A DNA stretch of 64,000 nt, from positions 62,001-126,000 of the forward strand of contig NZ_JACYOX010000003.1 in NCBI RefSeq assembly GCF_015352955.1, given 5' to 3'. The position numbers and the translations under genes are program-made. Below, in pieces: positions 18,647 through 27,010 of this stretch. This DNA is from Noviherbaspirillum soli (GTDB taxonomy: Bacteria > Pseudomonadota > Gammaproteobacteria > Burkholderiales > Burkholderiaceae_D). Positions within the stretch are counted from its first letter, which is position 1. Every line of letters begins with the position of its first letter. The notes under the pieces were generated by a model that was not told the origin of the DNA, did not search any database, and saw nothing but the letters and a program-made list of their open reading frames with translations.

Positions 18647-20914
18647 ATGACGCATGCCGCTGTTCCATTCCGCCGCACTGCGCTGCTGGCCGCCCTGGCC
18701 GGCGCCCTGGCCGATCCCGCCCTCGTCCTTGCCCAGGAGAATCCGGCCGAAGCGCTGGAACTGCCCACCGTCGAAGTCGTCGGCACCTCGATGCTGCCCG
18801 GCCTGGGCACGGCGATACAGAATGTGCCGGCCAATGTTCAGATTCTGAACAGTCGCACGCTGGAGCAGCAGCGCCAGCTGACCCTGACGGACCACCTCGA
18901 ACAGAATGCCGGCAGCGTGACGGTCAATGCGGCGCAGGGCAATCCCTACCAGCCCGATGTGAGTTTCCGCGGCTTCACCGCCTCGCCGCTGTTGGGCGTG
19001 CCGCAGGGCCTGTCGGTATTCCAGGACGGCGTGCGGATCAACGAGCCGTTCGGCGACACCGTCAACTGGGACCTGCTGCCGCAGTCGGCCATCGCCAACA
19101 TGCAGCTCATTCCCGGCTCCAATCCGGCTTTCGGCCTGAACACCCTGGGCGGCGCGCTGGCGGTCTACACCAAGAGCGGCAGCGCCTATCCGGGCGGCGC
19201 GGTGCAGCTTTCCACCGGCTCCTTCGGGCGCCGCGCGGTGGAATTCGAGCAGGGCGGCAAGAGCGGCAACCTCGATTATTTCGTCACCGGCAATGTCGCG
19301 CGCGACCATGGCTGGGCCGAGCACAACGGCAGCCGCGTCCAGCAGTTCTTCGGCAAGGTCGGCTACCAGACCAGCGACACCGACCTCGACGTCAGCCTGA
19401 CCGCCGCCGACAACCGGCTGGAAGGCACCCAGACCCTGCCCAGGTCCTTCTCCGAGAACATCCGGCAGGCCTATACCTATCCGGACCGCAACGAGAACAA
19501 GCTGATGTTCCTGACCGCCAAGGGCAGCCGTTTCCTCAATGACGACGTGCTGCTGGGCGGGAACCTGTACTACCGCAACTACCGCAACCGCAATGTCTCC
19601 AGCAACGTCAACGATGATTTCGGCCAGCTGGAGAATAGCGCGATCGACGCCAGCCAGGCCCACAACGACCGTGCCGCCATCCGCCAGCACAGCTATGGCG
19701 CCGGCCTGCAGCTGACCGTGTCCGGACAGCTGGCCGGGATGAAGAACCAGTTCGTCGCGGGCGGCACGGTGGATATCGGCAATGCCCGCTACAGCCAGGA
19801 AACCCAGCCTGCGGTGTTTACCGCCAGCCGCGGCACCCTTGGCGCCGGCGACTTCGAGCTTGACACCGACGCCAAGACCCGCAACCGCTATTACGGCCTG
19901 TTCCTGTCGGATGTGCTGGCCTTCAACGAGCGCTGGGCGATGACGCTGTCGGGCCGCTACAACCTGGCGCGGGTCAGCATCAGCGACCAGAGCGGCGAGG
20001 CGCCCGAGCTCAACGGCAGCCACCGCTTCTCCCGCTTCAATCCGGCGGTCGGCCTGAATTTCAACCCGACGCCGCAGGCCACCGTCTATGTCAGCTACAA
20101 CGAGGGCATGCGGGCGCCGACGCCGATCGAGCTGACCTGCGCCGACCCGCAGGCGCCCTGCAAGCTGCCCAACAGCTTCCTGGCCGATCCGCCGCTGAAG
20201 AAGGTGGTGGCCAAGACGGTGGAACTGGGCGCTCGCGGCAAAGAGGGGGAAGGCCTGTCGTGGAGCGCGGCGGTCTACCACACCGTGCTGGACGACGACA
20301 TCCAGTTCATCGCCAGCGGCGGCGTGGCCACCAATGCCGGCTATTTCCAGAATGTCGGCCAGACCCGGCGCCAGGGGATGGAACTGGGCGTCAACGGCAG
20401 ATGGGGCGCGCTGTCGGCAAGCGCGCGCTACGGCTTTACCGACGCGACCTACCGCACCGGCTTCGCCGAGACCAGCCCGGCCAATACCAGCGCCGATGCG
20501 AATGGCGCGATCGCCGTGCGCAGCGGCGACCGCGTTCCCGGCATACCGCGCCACAGCCTGAAGCTGCGCCTGGGCTATGCGCTCACGCCGCAGTGGGACA
20601 TCGGCGCCAACCTGCTGTATGCCGGCAGCAGCCATGCCCGCGGCGACGAGAACAACAGCGATGCGCGCGGCAAGGTGCCCGGCTATACCGTGGTCAATCT
20701 CGACACCCGCTACACGGTGGCCAAGGGCTGGGAGCTGTTCGCCCGCGTCAACAACCTGTTCGACCGGGAATACGCCAACCTCGGCGTGCTGGGCCTGAAC
20801 GCCTTCACCGGCCCCGGCCGCAGCTTCGACGGCGCCAACCCGGTGGGCGAGCAGTTTCGCGGCTACGGCGCGCCGCGCGGCATCTGGATAGGCATGCGCT
20901 ATTCGTGGCTGTAG
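18647..20914 (+). CDS. TonB-dependent outer-membrane receptor
   Basis: Outer-membrane active transporter of 755 residues. A signal peptide ends near AQENPAEA (about residue 27). The plug domain runs from about 40 to 160 with LPTVEVVGTS as TonB-box-like region, then FRGFTASPLLGVPQGLSVFQDGVRINEP; the barrel follows and ends in the C-terminal aromatic signature GIWIGMRYSWL. The GVRINEPFGDTVNWDLLP type of plug resembles iron-chelate or thiamine receptors in annotation, but substrate cannot be assigned. Three in-frame ATGs lie at 18626, 18632 and 18647; the last has a ribosome binding site (GGAGAG) at proper distance. Confidence 0.9.
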   Translation: MTHAAVPFRRTALLAALAGALADPALVLAQENPAEALELPTVEVVGTSMLPGLGTAIQNVPANVQILNSRTLEQQRQLTLTDHLEQNAGSVTVNAAQGNPYQPDVSFRGFTASPLLGVPQGLSVFQDGVRINEPFGDTVNWDLLPQSAIANMQLIPGSNPAFGLNTLGGALAVYTKSGSAYPGGAVQLSTGSFGRRAVEFEQGGKSGNLDYFVTGNVARDHGWAEHNGSRVQQFFGKVGYQTSDTDLDVSLTAADNRLEGTQTLPRSFSENIRQAYTYPDRNENKLMFLTAKGSRFLNDDVLLGGNLYYRNYRNRNVSSNVNDDFGQLENSAIDASQAHNDRAAIRQHSYGAGLQLTVSGQLAGMKNQFVAGGTVDIGNARYSQETQPAVFTASRGTLGAGDFELDTDAKTRNRYYGLFLSDVLAFNERWAMTLSGRYNLARVSISDQSGEAPELNGSHRFSRFNPAVGLNFNPTPQATVYVSYNEGMRAPTPIELTCADPQAPCKLPNSFLADPPLKKVVAKTVELGARGKEGEGLSWSAAVYHTVLDDDIQFIASGGVATNAGYFQNVGQTRRQGMELGVNGRWGALSASARYGFTDATYRTGFAETSPANTSADANGAIAVRSGDRVPGIPRHSLKLRLGYALTPQWDIGANLLYAGSSHARGDENNSDARGKVPGYTVVNLDTRYTVAKGWELFARVNNLFDREYANLGVLGLNAFTGPGRSFDGANPVGEQFRGYGAPRGIWIGMRYSWL

Positions 20915-20972
20915 GCGCCTGCGCCGGCTGGCCCGGCGCGGTGTGAAATAACAACACTCACGAACGTCGGGC

Positions 20973-21002
20973 TTGGATGCATTAAAAATACAACCTTAGA
21001 AT
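20973..21002 (+). promoter_or_regulatory. Candidate sigma-70 promoter of the carotenoid locus
   Basis: TTGGAT at 20973-20978 and TAGAAT at 20997-21002, 18 bases apart, lie in an AT-rich patch of an otherwise GC-rich gap and 29 bases before the first gene of the carotenoid region. Matches are 4/6 and 5/6 to the consensus. This is inference from sequence only. Confidence 0.5.
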
Positions 21003-21030
21003 CCCCAGACGCCATTCGCAGGGGACCCAT

Positions 21031-21240
21031 GTGAACCACCAGAATGATCAACCTTCATCCAGCGCCGCTCCCAGCCTGGAGAGCTTGCGTGAAAGGGTGC
21101 GCAGGCAGGGCGAGCGCGTCAGCGACCTGCGGCGCGCAGCCGACAGCATGCAGCAGGCGCCGGCACGCTACGCCAGGGCGGTCGCACCGCAGCGGATCCC
21201 GTCGGACCCGCAGGCGCCGGACGAGCAGGCGCCGCGCTGA
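21031..21240 (+). CDS. Small hydrophilic protein of unknown function
   Basis: A 69-residue open frame with a GTG start preceded by AGGGGAC. The product is hydrophilic and charged: a coiled segment LESLRERVRRQGERVSDLRRA in the middle (quoted in part) and a Pro/Ala/Gln-rich tail. I recognise no family. It is 67 bp ahead of the MAPEG gene on the same strand and directly after the candidate promoter, so it is probably translated as the first gene of the carotenoid transcription unit, but could be a non-coding leader. Confidence 0.5.
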   Translation: MNHQNDQPSSSAAPSLESLRERVRRQGERVSDLRRAADSMQQAPARYARAVAPQRIPSDPQAPDEQAPR

Positions 21241-21307
21241 CTCTGCAGGTTGCCCCGGCAATGGCCTCTTCCTGCCTTTCCCTTTCCATCTCCTTTCACG
21301 CCGGTTC

Positions 21308-21721
21308 ATGACCGCGGTGAGCCTGTATGCCGCGCTGCTGGCCATCCTCTATGCCGGCCTGAGCATCCGCACCCTGCGCCTGCGCCGCCGGCTGCGCATC
21401 GCCATTGGCGACAGCGGCGACGAGCGCATGCTGCGGGCCATGCGGGCCCATGCCAACTTCGCCGAATACGTGCCGCTGGCCTTGCTGCTGATCTACCTTG
21501 TCGAGATTGCGCCGGCCTCCGCCGTGCTGGTCCATGCCCTGGGCCTGGCGTTGCTGCTGGGCCGGGCGCTGCATGCCTGGGGCGTCAGCCGCAGCCCGGA
21601 AGACTTCCGCTTCCGGGTCGCCGGCATGGCGCTCACGCTGGCGTCGCTGCTGGCGGCATCGCTTTACCTGCTGCTGGCGCATGCCCTGGCGGCGCTCGCG
21701 GCGGTTGCCGGTTCCGCCTGA
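21308..21721 (+). CDS. MAPEG-family membrane protein
   Basis: Inner-membrane protein of 137 residues with four hydrophobic helices. The segment RAMRAHANFAEYVPLALLL is the MAPEG signature (membrane-associated proteins in eicosanoid and glutathione metabolism; the human members include microsomal glutathione transferase). HAWGVSR and FRFRVAGM also fit. Bacterial members are mostly uncharacterised. It lies just upstream of crtZ, so a role linked to carotenoid-bearing membranes or oxidative defence is possible but unproved. Confidence 0.85.
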   Translation: MTAVSLYAALLAILYAGLSIRTLRLRRRLRIAIGDSGDERMLRAMRAHANFAEYVPLALLLIYLVEIAPASAVLVHALGLALLLGRALHAWGVSRSPEDFRFRVAGMALTLASLLAASLYLLLAHALAALAAVAGSA

Positions 21722-21889
21722 CATCGCACGCCTTCCCGGCGCTTGCGCCACCGGCCGGACCAGGCGCCGCCTGCCTGTTTGAACGAGATCAACAAGCCTG
21801 TGCGCCGGGGAGCGGCCGCTGCAGGTTTCATGCGACTGTTGGATTCAGGACATTTCCCTTCCTTCCCACCAGGCCGTTTTCCCGCAGGC

Positions 21890-22360
21890 ATGAACCCTTT
21901 TCACCTTTTCCTTCTGATCGCCACGCTGTTTGCGATGGAGTTCGCGGTCGCGCTGGTCCACAAGCATGTGATGCATGGCATCGGCTGGGGCTGGCACCGC
22001 TCGCACCATGAAGCGCCCAAGGGCGCGGGCTGGGAACGAAACGACCTGTATGCCATCGTGTTCGCCGCCGCCACCATCCTGCTGTTCATGGCCGGCGCCA
22101 GCCGGCCATGGCTATGGTGGATCGCGCTGGGCATCACGATCTACGGCATGCTGTATGGCATCCTGCATGATGTGATCATCCACCGGCGCCTGCCGCTGGG
22201 ATGGAGGCCAAGGAGCGGCTACCTGCAGCGGCTGGCCACTGCGCATCATCTGCACCATGCCGTGCGCACCCGCGAGAACGGCGTCTCCTTCGGTTTCCTG
22301 TATGCGCCGCCGGTCGAGGCGATACGCCGCGAGTTGCGCGGCGGCGATCGCCAGCCATGA
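21890..22360 (+). CDS. crtZ: CrtZ-type beta-carotene hydroxylase
   Basis: Di-iron membrane hydroxylase that adds OH at C3/C3' of beta-ionone rings, giving zeaxanthin or, with the ketolase, astaxanthin. All histidine clusters are present: HKHVMH (24-29), HRSHH (36-40), HDVIIH (93-98) and HHLHH (119-123). Length is 156 residues, a little shorter than Pantoea CrtZ and close to the alphaproteobacterial type. In-frame ATGs at 21743 and 21830 exist, but family alignment starts at MNPFHL. Its stop overlaps the crtW start (ATGA). Confidence 0.9.
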   Translation: MNPFHLFLLIATLFAMEFAVALVHKHVMHGIGWGWHRSHHEAPKGAGWERNDLYAIVFAAATILLFMAGASRPWLWWIALGITIYGMLYGILHDVIIHRRLPLGWRPRSGYLQRLATAHHLHHAVRTRENGVSFGFLYAPPVEAIRRELRGGDRQP

Positions 22361-23082
22361 ACCCCGCCTGGCAGGGCCGCATAGGCATGGCGCTGGCCAC
22401 GGCCATCATTGCCGCCTGGACCGCCCTCCACCTGTACGCGGTCTTCCTGTTTGACTGGAACGCGCCGTGGGCGCCGCCGCTGGCGGCTCTGCTGGCGACG
22501 CTGCTGACCTGGCTGTCGGTGGGCATGTACATCGTGGCGCATGACGCGATGCATGGCTCGCTGTGGCCGGCACGGCGCGCCGGCGGCGACATGGTGGGCA
22601 GCCTGGCGCTGCTGCTGTATGCCGGCTTTTCCTTCGGCCGCATCAAGCCCAAGCACGACCTGCATCACCGCCATCCCGGCAGCGCGCAGGACCCGGACTT
22701 CGCCGTTGCCCATGCGAGCCGGCCGCTGCGCTGGTACCTGCAATTCCTGACCACCTATTTCGGCTGGCGCGAACTGATGGTGATGGCGCTGCGGGTGTCG
22801 GCCTATCTGCTGCTGGGCGCCAGCGTCTGGAATATCCTGCTGTTCTTCGCCGTGCCGGGCATCCTGTCCTCGCTGCAGCTGTTCTATTTCGGCACCTTCC
22901 TGCCGCACCGCCATATCGACGGCCACGGCGCTGCCCAGTTCGCAGACCATCATCGTGCGCGCAGCAATGAATTCGGTTACCTGCTGTCGCTGCTGACCTG
23001 CTTTCACTTCGGCTATCACCACGAGCATCACCTGCGGCCGAGCACGCCGTGGTGGTGCCTGCCGGGAGCGCGGTCGCGATGA
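22357..23082 (+). CDS. crtW: CrtW-type beta-carotene ketolase
   Basis: Membrane fatty-acid-desaturase-like di-iron enzyme that adds keto groups at C4/C4' of beta rings. The 241-residue protein has the histidine boxes HDAMH (62-66), HDLHH (100-104) and HHEHH (221-225) and the CrtW-typical segment FYFGTFLPHR near residue 185. Four to six hydrophobic helices are visible. It overlaps crtZ and crtX by 4 bp each, so the three are coupled. Together with CrtZ it predicts astaxanthin-type products. Confidence 0.9.
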   Translation: MNPAWQGRIGMALATAIIAAWTALHLYAVFLFDWNAPWAPPLAALLATLLTWLSVGMYIVAHDAMHGSLWPARRAGGDMVGSLALLLYAGFSFGRIKPKHDLHHRHPGSAQDPDFAVAHASRPLRWYLQFLTTYFGWRELMVMALRVSAYLLLGASVWNILLFFAVPGILSSLQLFYFGTFLPHRHIDGHGAAQFADHHRARSNEFGYLLSLLTCFHFGYHHEHHLRPSTPWWCLPGARSR

Positions 23083-24362
23083 CGAGCCTGCCTTCCCGCC
23101 ACATCGTGTTCGCGACCTCAGGCTCGCTGGGCGACCTGCATCCCTTCCTGGCGCTGGGCGGCGAGCTGCTGCGGCGCGGGCACCGGGTCACGGTCGCCAC
23201 CAATGCCGCGCATGAGGCGCACGTGGCGCGGGCCGGGCTGGCGTTTCGCCACATGCGGCCCGACCCGGACGGCACGCCGGCCTTCCACCGCCGCTACATG
23301 CATCCCCGAAGCGGCGGCGAATTCGTCTATCGCCATTACCTGGGACCGGCGATACGCCACAGCTATGCCGACCTGGCCGCGGCCAGCCGCGGCGCCGACC
23401 TGCTGGTGAGCCAGTCGCTGATGGCGCTGGCCGCGCCGCTGGTGGCGGCCAGCACCGGCGTGCCCTGGGTGTCGGCGGTGCTGCAGCCGATGTCGTTCTT
23501 CTCGCTGCACGAACGGCCCAATTACCTGCCGTTCGCGCCGCTGTCCTGGCTGTGCGGCCGCTCGCCCGAGCTGCATGGCAGGGTGTTTGGCTATGTCAGG
23601 CAGCATACCGAGCGCTGGCTCGACCCGGTGCTGGCGCTGCGCGCCGAACTGGGCATTGCCTCGCGCGCCCATCCGCTGTACGAGGGCCAGCACTCGCCGC
23701 GCCGGGTGCTGGCGATGTTCTCGCCGCTGCTGGGCGGCCCGCAGCCCGACTGGCCGGCGGCCGCCGTGCAGACCGGCACCGCGCTGTACCTGGACGGGGC
23801 GCCGGCGCTGCCGGATGCGCTGCGGCGCTTCCTGGCGCGAAACGATGCGCCGCTGGCAGTCTTCACCCTCGGCTCCGCGGCCAGCAACGACGCCGGCGAC
23901 TTCTATGCCGATGGCCTGGCCGCCGCTTCGGCGCTGGGCATGCGGGCATTGCTGGTGACCGGCGGCCTGGCGGCCGCGTCCAGCCTGCCGGAACCGCTTC
24001 CCGAAGGCGCGATGCGCATCGGCTATGCGCCGTTCGAGGCGGTGTTTCCGCATGCAGCAGTGATCGTGCATTCCGGCGGCGTCGCCACTTCGTTCAAGGC
24101 GCTTTGCGCCGGCAAGCCGCAGATCATCGTGCCGCATGCGCACGACCAGATGGACAATGCGCTGCGGCTGCGCGCACTGGGCGCGGCGCTGGTGCTGCCG
24201 AAACGGCGCGCCGGCCGCCACGCGCTGCGCGCCGCGCTGGCGCGCGCCTTGGCCGACGAGCGCATGCATGAGGCGGCGGGCCGGCTCGCCGAACCGAGCC
24301 GCGCCGAGGATGGCGTGCAGGCCGGCTGCCATGCCATCGAGGAGGCGCTCGGCCATGGTTGA
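23079..24362 (+). CDS. crtX: CrtX-type carotenoid glycosyltransferase (GT1)
   Basis: UDP-sugar-dependent glycosyltransferase of 427 residues with the GT1 two-domain fold. The N-terminal domain starts HIVFATSGSLGDLHPFLALG; the C-terminal nucleotide-sugar site is seen in HAAVIVHSGGVATSFKAL, GKPQIIVPHAHDQMDNALRL. By position in the operon it should glycosylate hydroxylated carotenoids such as zeaxanthin or astaxanthin. The start overlaps crtW by 4 bp (ATGA) and the end overlaps crtY by 8 bp. The sugar donor cannot be told from sequence. Confidence 0.87.
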   Translation: MTSLPSRHIVFATSGSLGDLHPFLALGGELLRRGHRVTVATNAAHEAHVARAGLAFRHMRPDPDGTPAFHRRYMHPRSGGEFVYRHYLGPAIRHSYADLAAASRGADLLVSQSLMALAAPLVAASTGVPWVSAVLQPMSFFSLHERPNYLPFAPLSWLCGRSPELHGRVFGYVRQHTERWLDPVLALRAELGIASRAHPLYEGQHSPRRVLAMFSPLLGGPQPDWPAAAVQTGTALYLDGAPALPDALRRFLARNDAPLAVFTLGSAASNDAGDFYADGLAAASALGMRALLVTGGLAAASSLPEPLPEGAMRIGYAPFEAVFPHAAVIVHSGGVATSFKALCAGKPQIIVPHAHDQMDNALRLRALGAALVLPKRRAGRHALRAALARALADERMHEAAGRLAEPSRAEDGVQAGCHAIEEALGHG

Positions 24363-25524
24363 CGCACCGGTTGACGTGCTGCTGATCGGCGGCGGCCTGG
24401 CCAACGGCCTGATCGCCTGGCGGCTGCGCCAGACGCGGCCGGAACTGCGTATCCTGCTGGTGGAGCGCGGCGCGACCCTGGGCGGCAACCATACCTGGTC
24501 CTACTACCATCCCGACCTGACGCCGTCGCAGCACGCCTGGCTGGCGCCGCTGGTGGCGCATCGCTGGCCCGGCTACGAGGTGCGCTTCCCGGCGCATAGT
24601 CGCCGGCTGTCGACCCCCTGCTACAGCATCAGCGCCGACCGCTTCCACCATGTGCTGCAGCCGGCGCTGGGCGACGCGGTGCTGCTCGGGGCGATGGTCG
24701 ACGAGGTAAGCGCGAACGGCGCCCGCATCAATGGCGCATGGCAGCCGGCCGGCCTGGTGATCGACGGCCGCGGCCATGCCGCCTCGCCGCACATGCGCTA
24801 TGCCTGGCAGAAGTTCGTCGGCCGCGAGGTGCTGCTGCGCCAGCCGCATGGCCAGGTCCTGCCCGTCATCATGGACGCCACCGTGCCGCAGGACGACGGC
24901 TACCGCTTCGTCTATACGCTGCCGCTGGACGAGCGCCGCATCCTGGTCGAGGACACCTATTACAGCGGCGCGCCCGGACTGGACGAAGCCGCGCTGCGGC
25001 GCCGCATCGACGACTACATTGCCGCGCGCGGCTGGCAGGCCGAGCGCGTGGAGCGGGAGGAAAGCGGCGTGCTGCCGATTGCGCTGTCGGGCGACATCGA
25101 GCGCTTCTGGCGCGACAAGCCGGCGCAGCTGGCCTGCAGCGGCCTGCGCGCCGGGCTGTTCCATGCCACCACCGGCTATTCGCTGCCATTCGCAGTGCGC
25201 CTGGCCGACGAGGTCGCGGCGCTGCCGGCGCTGTCGGAAGCGGGCGACTGCATCCGCGCCAGGTCCATCGCGCAGTGGCGCGGCCAGCTCTTCATGCGCC
25301 TGCTGAACCGCATGCTGTTCTTCGCCAGCGCGCCGGCGCAGCGCTACCGCCTGCTGCAGCGCTTCTATGGACTGCCGCAGGCGCGCATCGAACGCTTCTA
25401 TGCGGCCCGCCTGACCTGGGCCGACAAGCTGCGCATCCTGTCCGGCAAGCCGCCGGTGCCACTGGGCGCGGCATTCATGGCCATGGCCAATATCGAAAGG
25501 GGAACATCATCAAAGCCATCGTGA
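24355..25524 (+). CDS. crtY: CrtY lycopene beta-cyclase
   Basis: Flavoprotein that cyclises the ends of lycopene to beta rings. The 389-residue protein opens with a Rossmann dinucleotide site VLLIGGGLANGLIAWRL and continues with GGNHTWSYYHPDL, the CrtY region YAWQKFVGREV, the conserved acid stretch RILVEDTYYSG (like FLEET in other cyclases) and GLFHATTGYSLPFAV. A strong ribosome binding site (GAGGAGG) lies inside the end of crtX before the ATG. The stop overlaps the GTG candidate start of crtI. Confidence 0.92.
   Translation: MVDAPVDVLLIGGGLANGLIAWRLRQTRPELRILLVERGATLGGNHTWSYYHPDLTPSQHAWLAPLVAHRWPGYEVRFPAHSRRLSTPCYSISADRFHHVLQPALGDAVLLGAMVDEVSANGARINGAWQPAGLVIDGRGHAASPHMRYAWQKFVGREVLLRQPHGQVLPVIMDATVPQDDGYRFVYTLPLDERRILVEDTYYSGAPGLDEAALRRRIDDYIAARGWQAERVEREESGVLPIALSGDIERFWRDKPAQLACSGLRAGLFHATTGYSLPFAVRLADEVAALPALSEAGDCIRARSIAQWRGQLFMRLLNRMLFFASAPAQRYRLLQRFYGLPQARIERFYAARLTWADKLRILSGKPPVPLGAAFMAMANIERGTSSKPS
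25497..25521 (+). promoter_or_regulatory. Ribosome binding site and ambiguous start of crtI
   Basis: AAGGGGAAC at about 25496-25504 is well placed for an initiation at 25509, where the codon is ATC, not ATG. The reading from there, xKAIVIGSGFGG, is the standard CrtI N-terminus. The nearest standard start in frame is GTG at 25521, which forms a GTGA overlap with the crtY stop but is 18 bases from the binding site and drops half of the first Rossmann strand. Confidence 0.55.
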
Positions 25525-26999
25525 TCGGCAGCGGATTCGGCGGCCTTGCGCTCGCCATCCGGCTGCAGTCGGCCGGCATACCGACTCTCGTGCTGGAGCA
25601 GCGCGACAAGCCGGGCGGCCGCGCCTATGTGTATGAAGACCAGGGCTTCACCTTCGACGCCGGGCCGACCGTCATCACCGACCCGACCGCGCTGGAAGAA
25701 CTGTTCGCGCTGTCGGGCCGGCGGCTGGACGACTATGTGAAGCTGCTGCCGGTCAGTCCCTTCTACCGGCTGTGCTGGGAGGACGGCTACTGCTTCAATT
25801 ACGTGAACGACCAGGAGGCGCTGGACCGGCAGATCGGCGCCAAGTCGCCGGGCGACGTGGCGGGCTACCGCCGCTTCCTCGACTATTCCAAGGCGGTGCT
25901 GGAAGAAGGCTATGTCAAGCTGGGCCATGTGCCGTTCCCGGACTTCCGCAGCATGGTGAAGGTGGCGCCGCAGCTGATCAAACTGGAAAGCTATCGCAGC
26001 GTCTACGGCATCGTCTCGCGCTTCATCAAGGACCCGCACCTGCGCCAGGCCTTCAGCTTCCATTCGCTGCTGGTGGGCGGCAATCCGTTCGAGACCTCGT
26101 CCATCTATGCGCTGATCCATGCGCTGGAACGGCAGTGGGGCGTGACCTTCCCGCAGGGGGGCACCGGGGCGCTGATCCGCGGCATGATCAAGCTCTTTAC
26201 CGACCTCGGCGGCGAGATCCGGCTGAATGCGCCGGTGGACGAGATCCTGGTCGAGCAGGGCAGGGTGGCGGCGGTGCGGCTGCGCTCGGGCGAGCGCCTG
26301 CCCTGCCTCCTTGCCGCCAGCAATGCCGACGTGGTGCATACCTACGAGAAGCTGCTGCGCCGGCATCCGCCGGCCCAGCGCAAGGCGGCTGGCCTCAAGA
26401 AGAAGCGCTTCTCGATGTCGCTGTTCGTGATCTACTTCGGGCTGAAGGGCACACGGCCGGGGCTGGAGCACCATACCGTGCTGTTCGGCCCGCGCTACCG
26501 CGAGCTGCTGAAGGACATCTTCCACGGCGCCGCGCTGGCGGACGATTTTTCGCTCTACCTGCATGCGCCCACCGTGACCGACCCGTCGCTCGCGCCGCCC
26601 GGCCACAGCGCCTATTACGTGCTGGCGCCGGTGCCGCACCTGGGCAATGCCGACATCGACTGGGAAAGCGAAGGACCGCGCTACCGCGACCGCATCCTCG
26701 ACTATCTCGAACGCCACTACATACCGCACCTGAAGCGCGACCTCGTCACCTCGCGCATCTTCACGCCGTGCGACTTCCGCGACGAGCTCAATGCCCATGT
26801 CGGCTCGGCCTTCTCGCTGGAGCCGGTGCTGTGGCAGAGCGCCTATTTCCGCACCCATAACAAGGACCAGCAGATACCCGGCCTGTATTTCGTCGGCGCC
26901 GGCACCCATCCCGGCGCAGGCATACCCGGCGTGGTCGGCTCGGCCAAGGCCACCGCGCGCATCATCCTGGATGAGCAGCCAGCCCGGAGCGCCGCGTGA
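25521..26999 (+). CDS. crtI: CrtI phytoene desaturase
   Basis: FAD-dependent desaturase that takes phytoene to lycopene. With the GTG start given here it has 492 residues. The FAD site reads VIGSGFGGLALAIRLQSAG, with EQRDKPGGRAYVY and FDAGPTVITDP after it; the C-terminal signature is GLYFVGAGTHPGAGIPGVVGSAKAT (quoted here in two ideas: FVGAGTHPGAG and IPGVVGSAKA). No ATG, GTG or TTG exists between the family's expected start and 25521; translation may begin at the ATC at 25509, see the separate site entry. The end overlaps the region before crtB. Confidence 0.92.
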   Translation: MIGSGFGGLALAIRLQSAGIPTLVLEQRDKPGGRAYVYEDQGFTFDAGPTVITDPTALEELFALSGRRLDDYVKLLPVSPFYRLCWEDGYCFNYVNDQEALDRQIGAKSPGDVAGYRRFLDYSKAVLEEGYVKLGHVPFPDFRSMVKVAPQLIKLESYRSVYGIVSRFIKDPHLRQAFSFHSLLVGGNPFETSSIYALIHALERQWGVTFPQGGTGALIRGMIKLFTDLGGEIRLNAPVDEILVEQGRVAAVRLRSGERLPCLLAASNADVVHTYEKLLRRHPPAQRKAAGLKKKRFSMSLFVIYFGLKGTRPGLEHHTVLFGPRYRELLKDIFHGAALADDFSLYLHAPTVTDPSLAPPGHSAYYVLAPVPHLGNADIDWESEGPRYRDRILDYLERHYIPHLKRDLVTSRIFTPCDFRDELNAHVGSAFSLEPVLWQSAYFRTHNKDQQIPGLYFVGAGTHPGAGIPGVVGSAKATARIILDEQPARSAA

Positions 27000-27010
27000 C
27001 GGAGGCCGCG

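Noticed and set aside
18317-20635. 772-codon open frame antisense to the TonB receptor
   Set aside because: GC-rich shadow of a real gene; residues are Gly/Ala/Arg/His-biased with no domain pattern, and the sense strand is clearly coding.
24738-25505. Upstream extension of the crtI frame inside crtY
   Set aside because: Out-of-frame reading of crtY; no CrtI-like sequence before KAIVIG.
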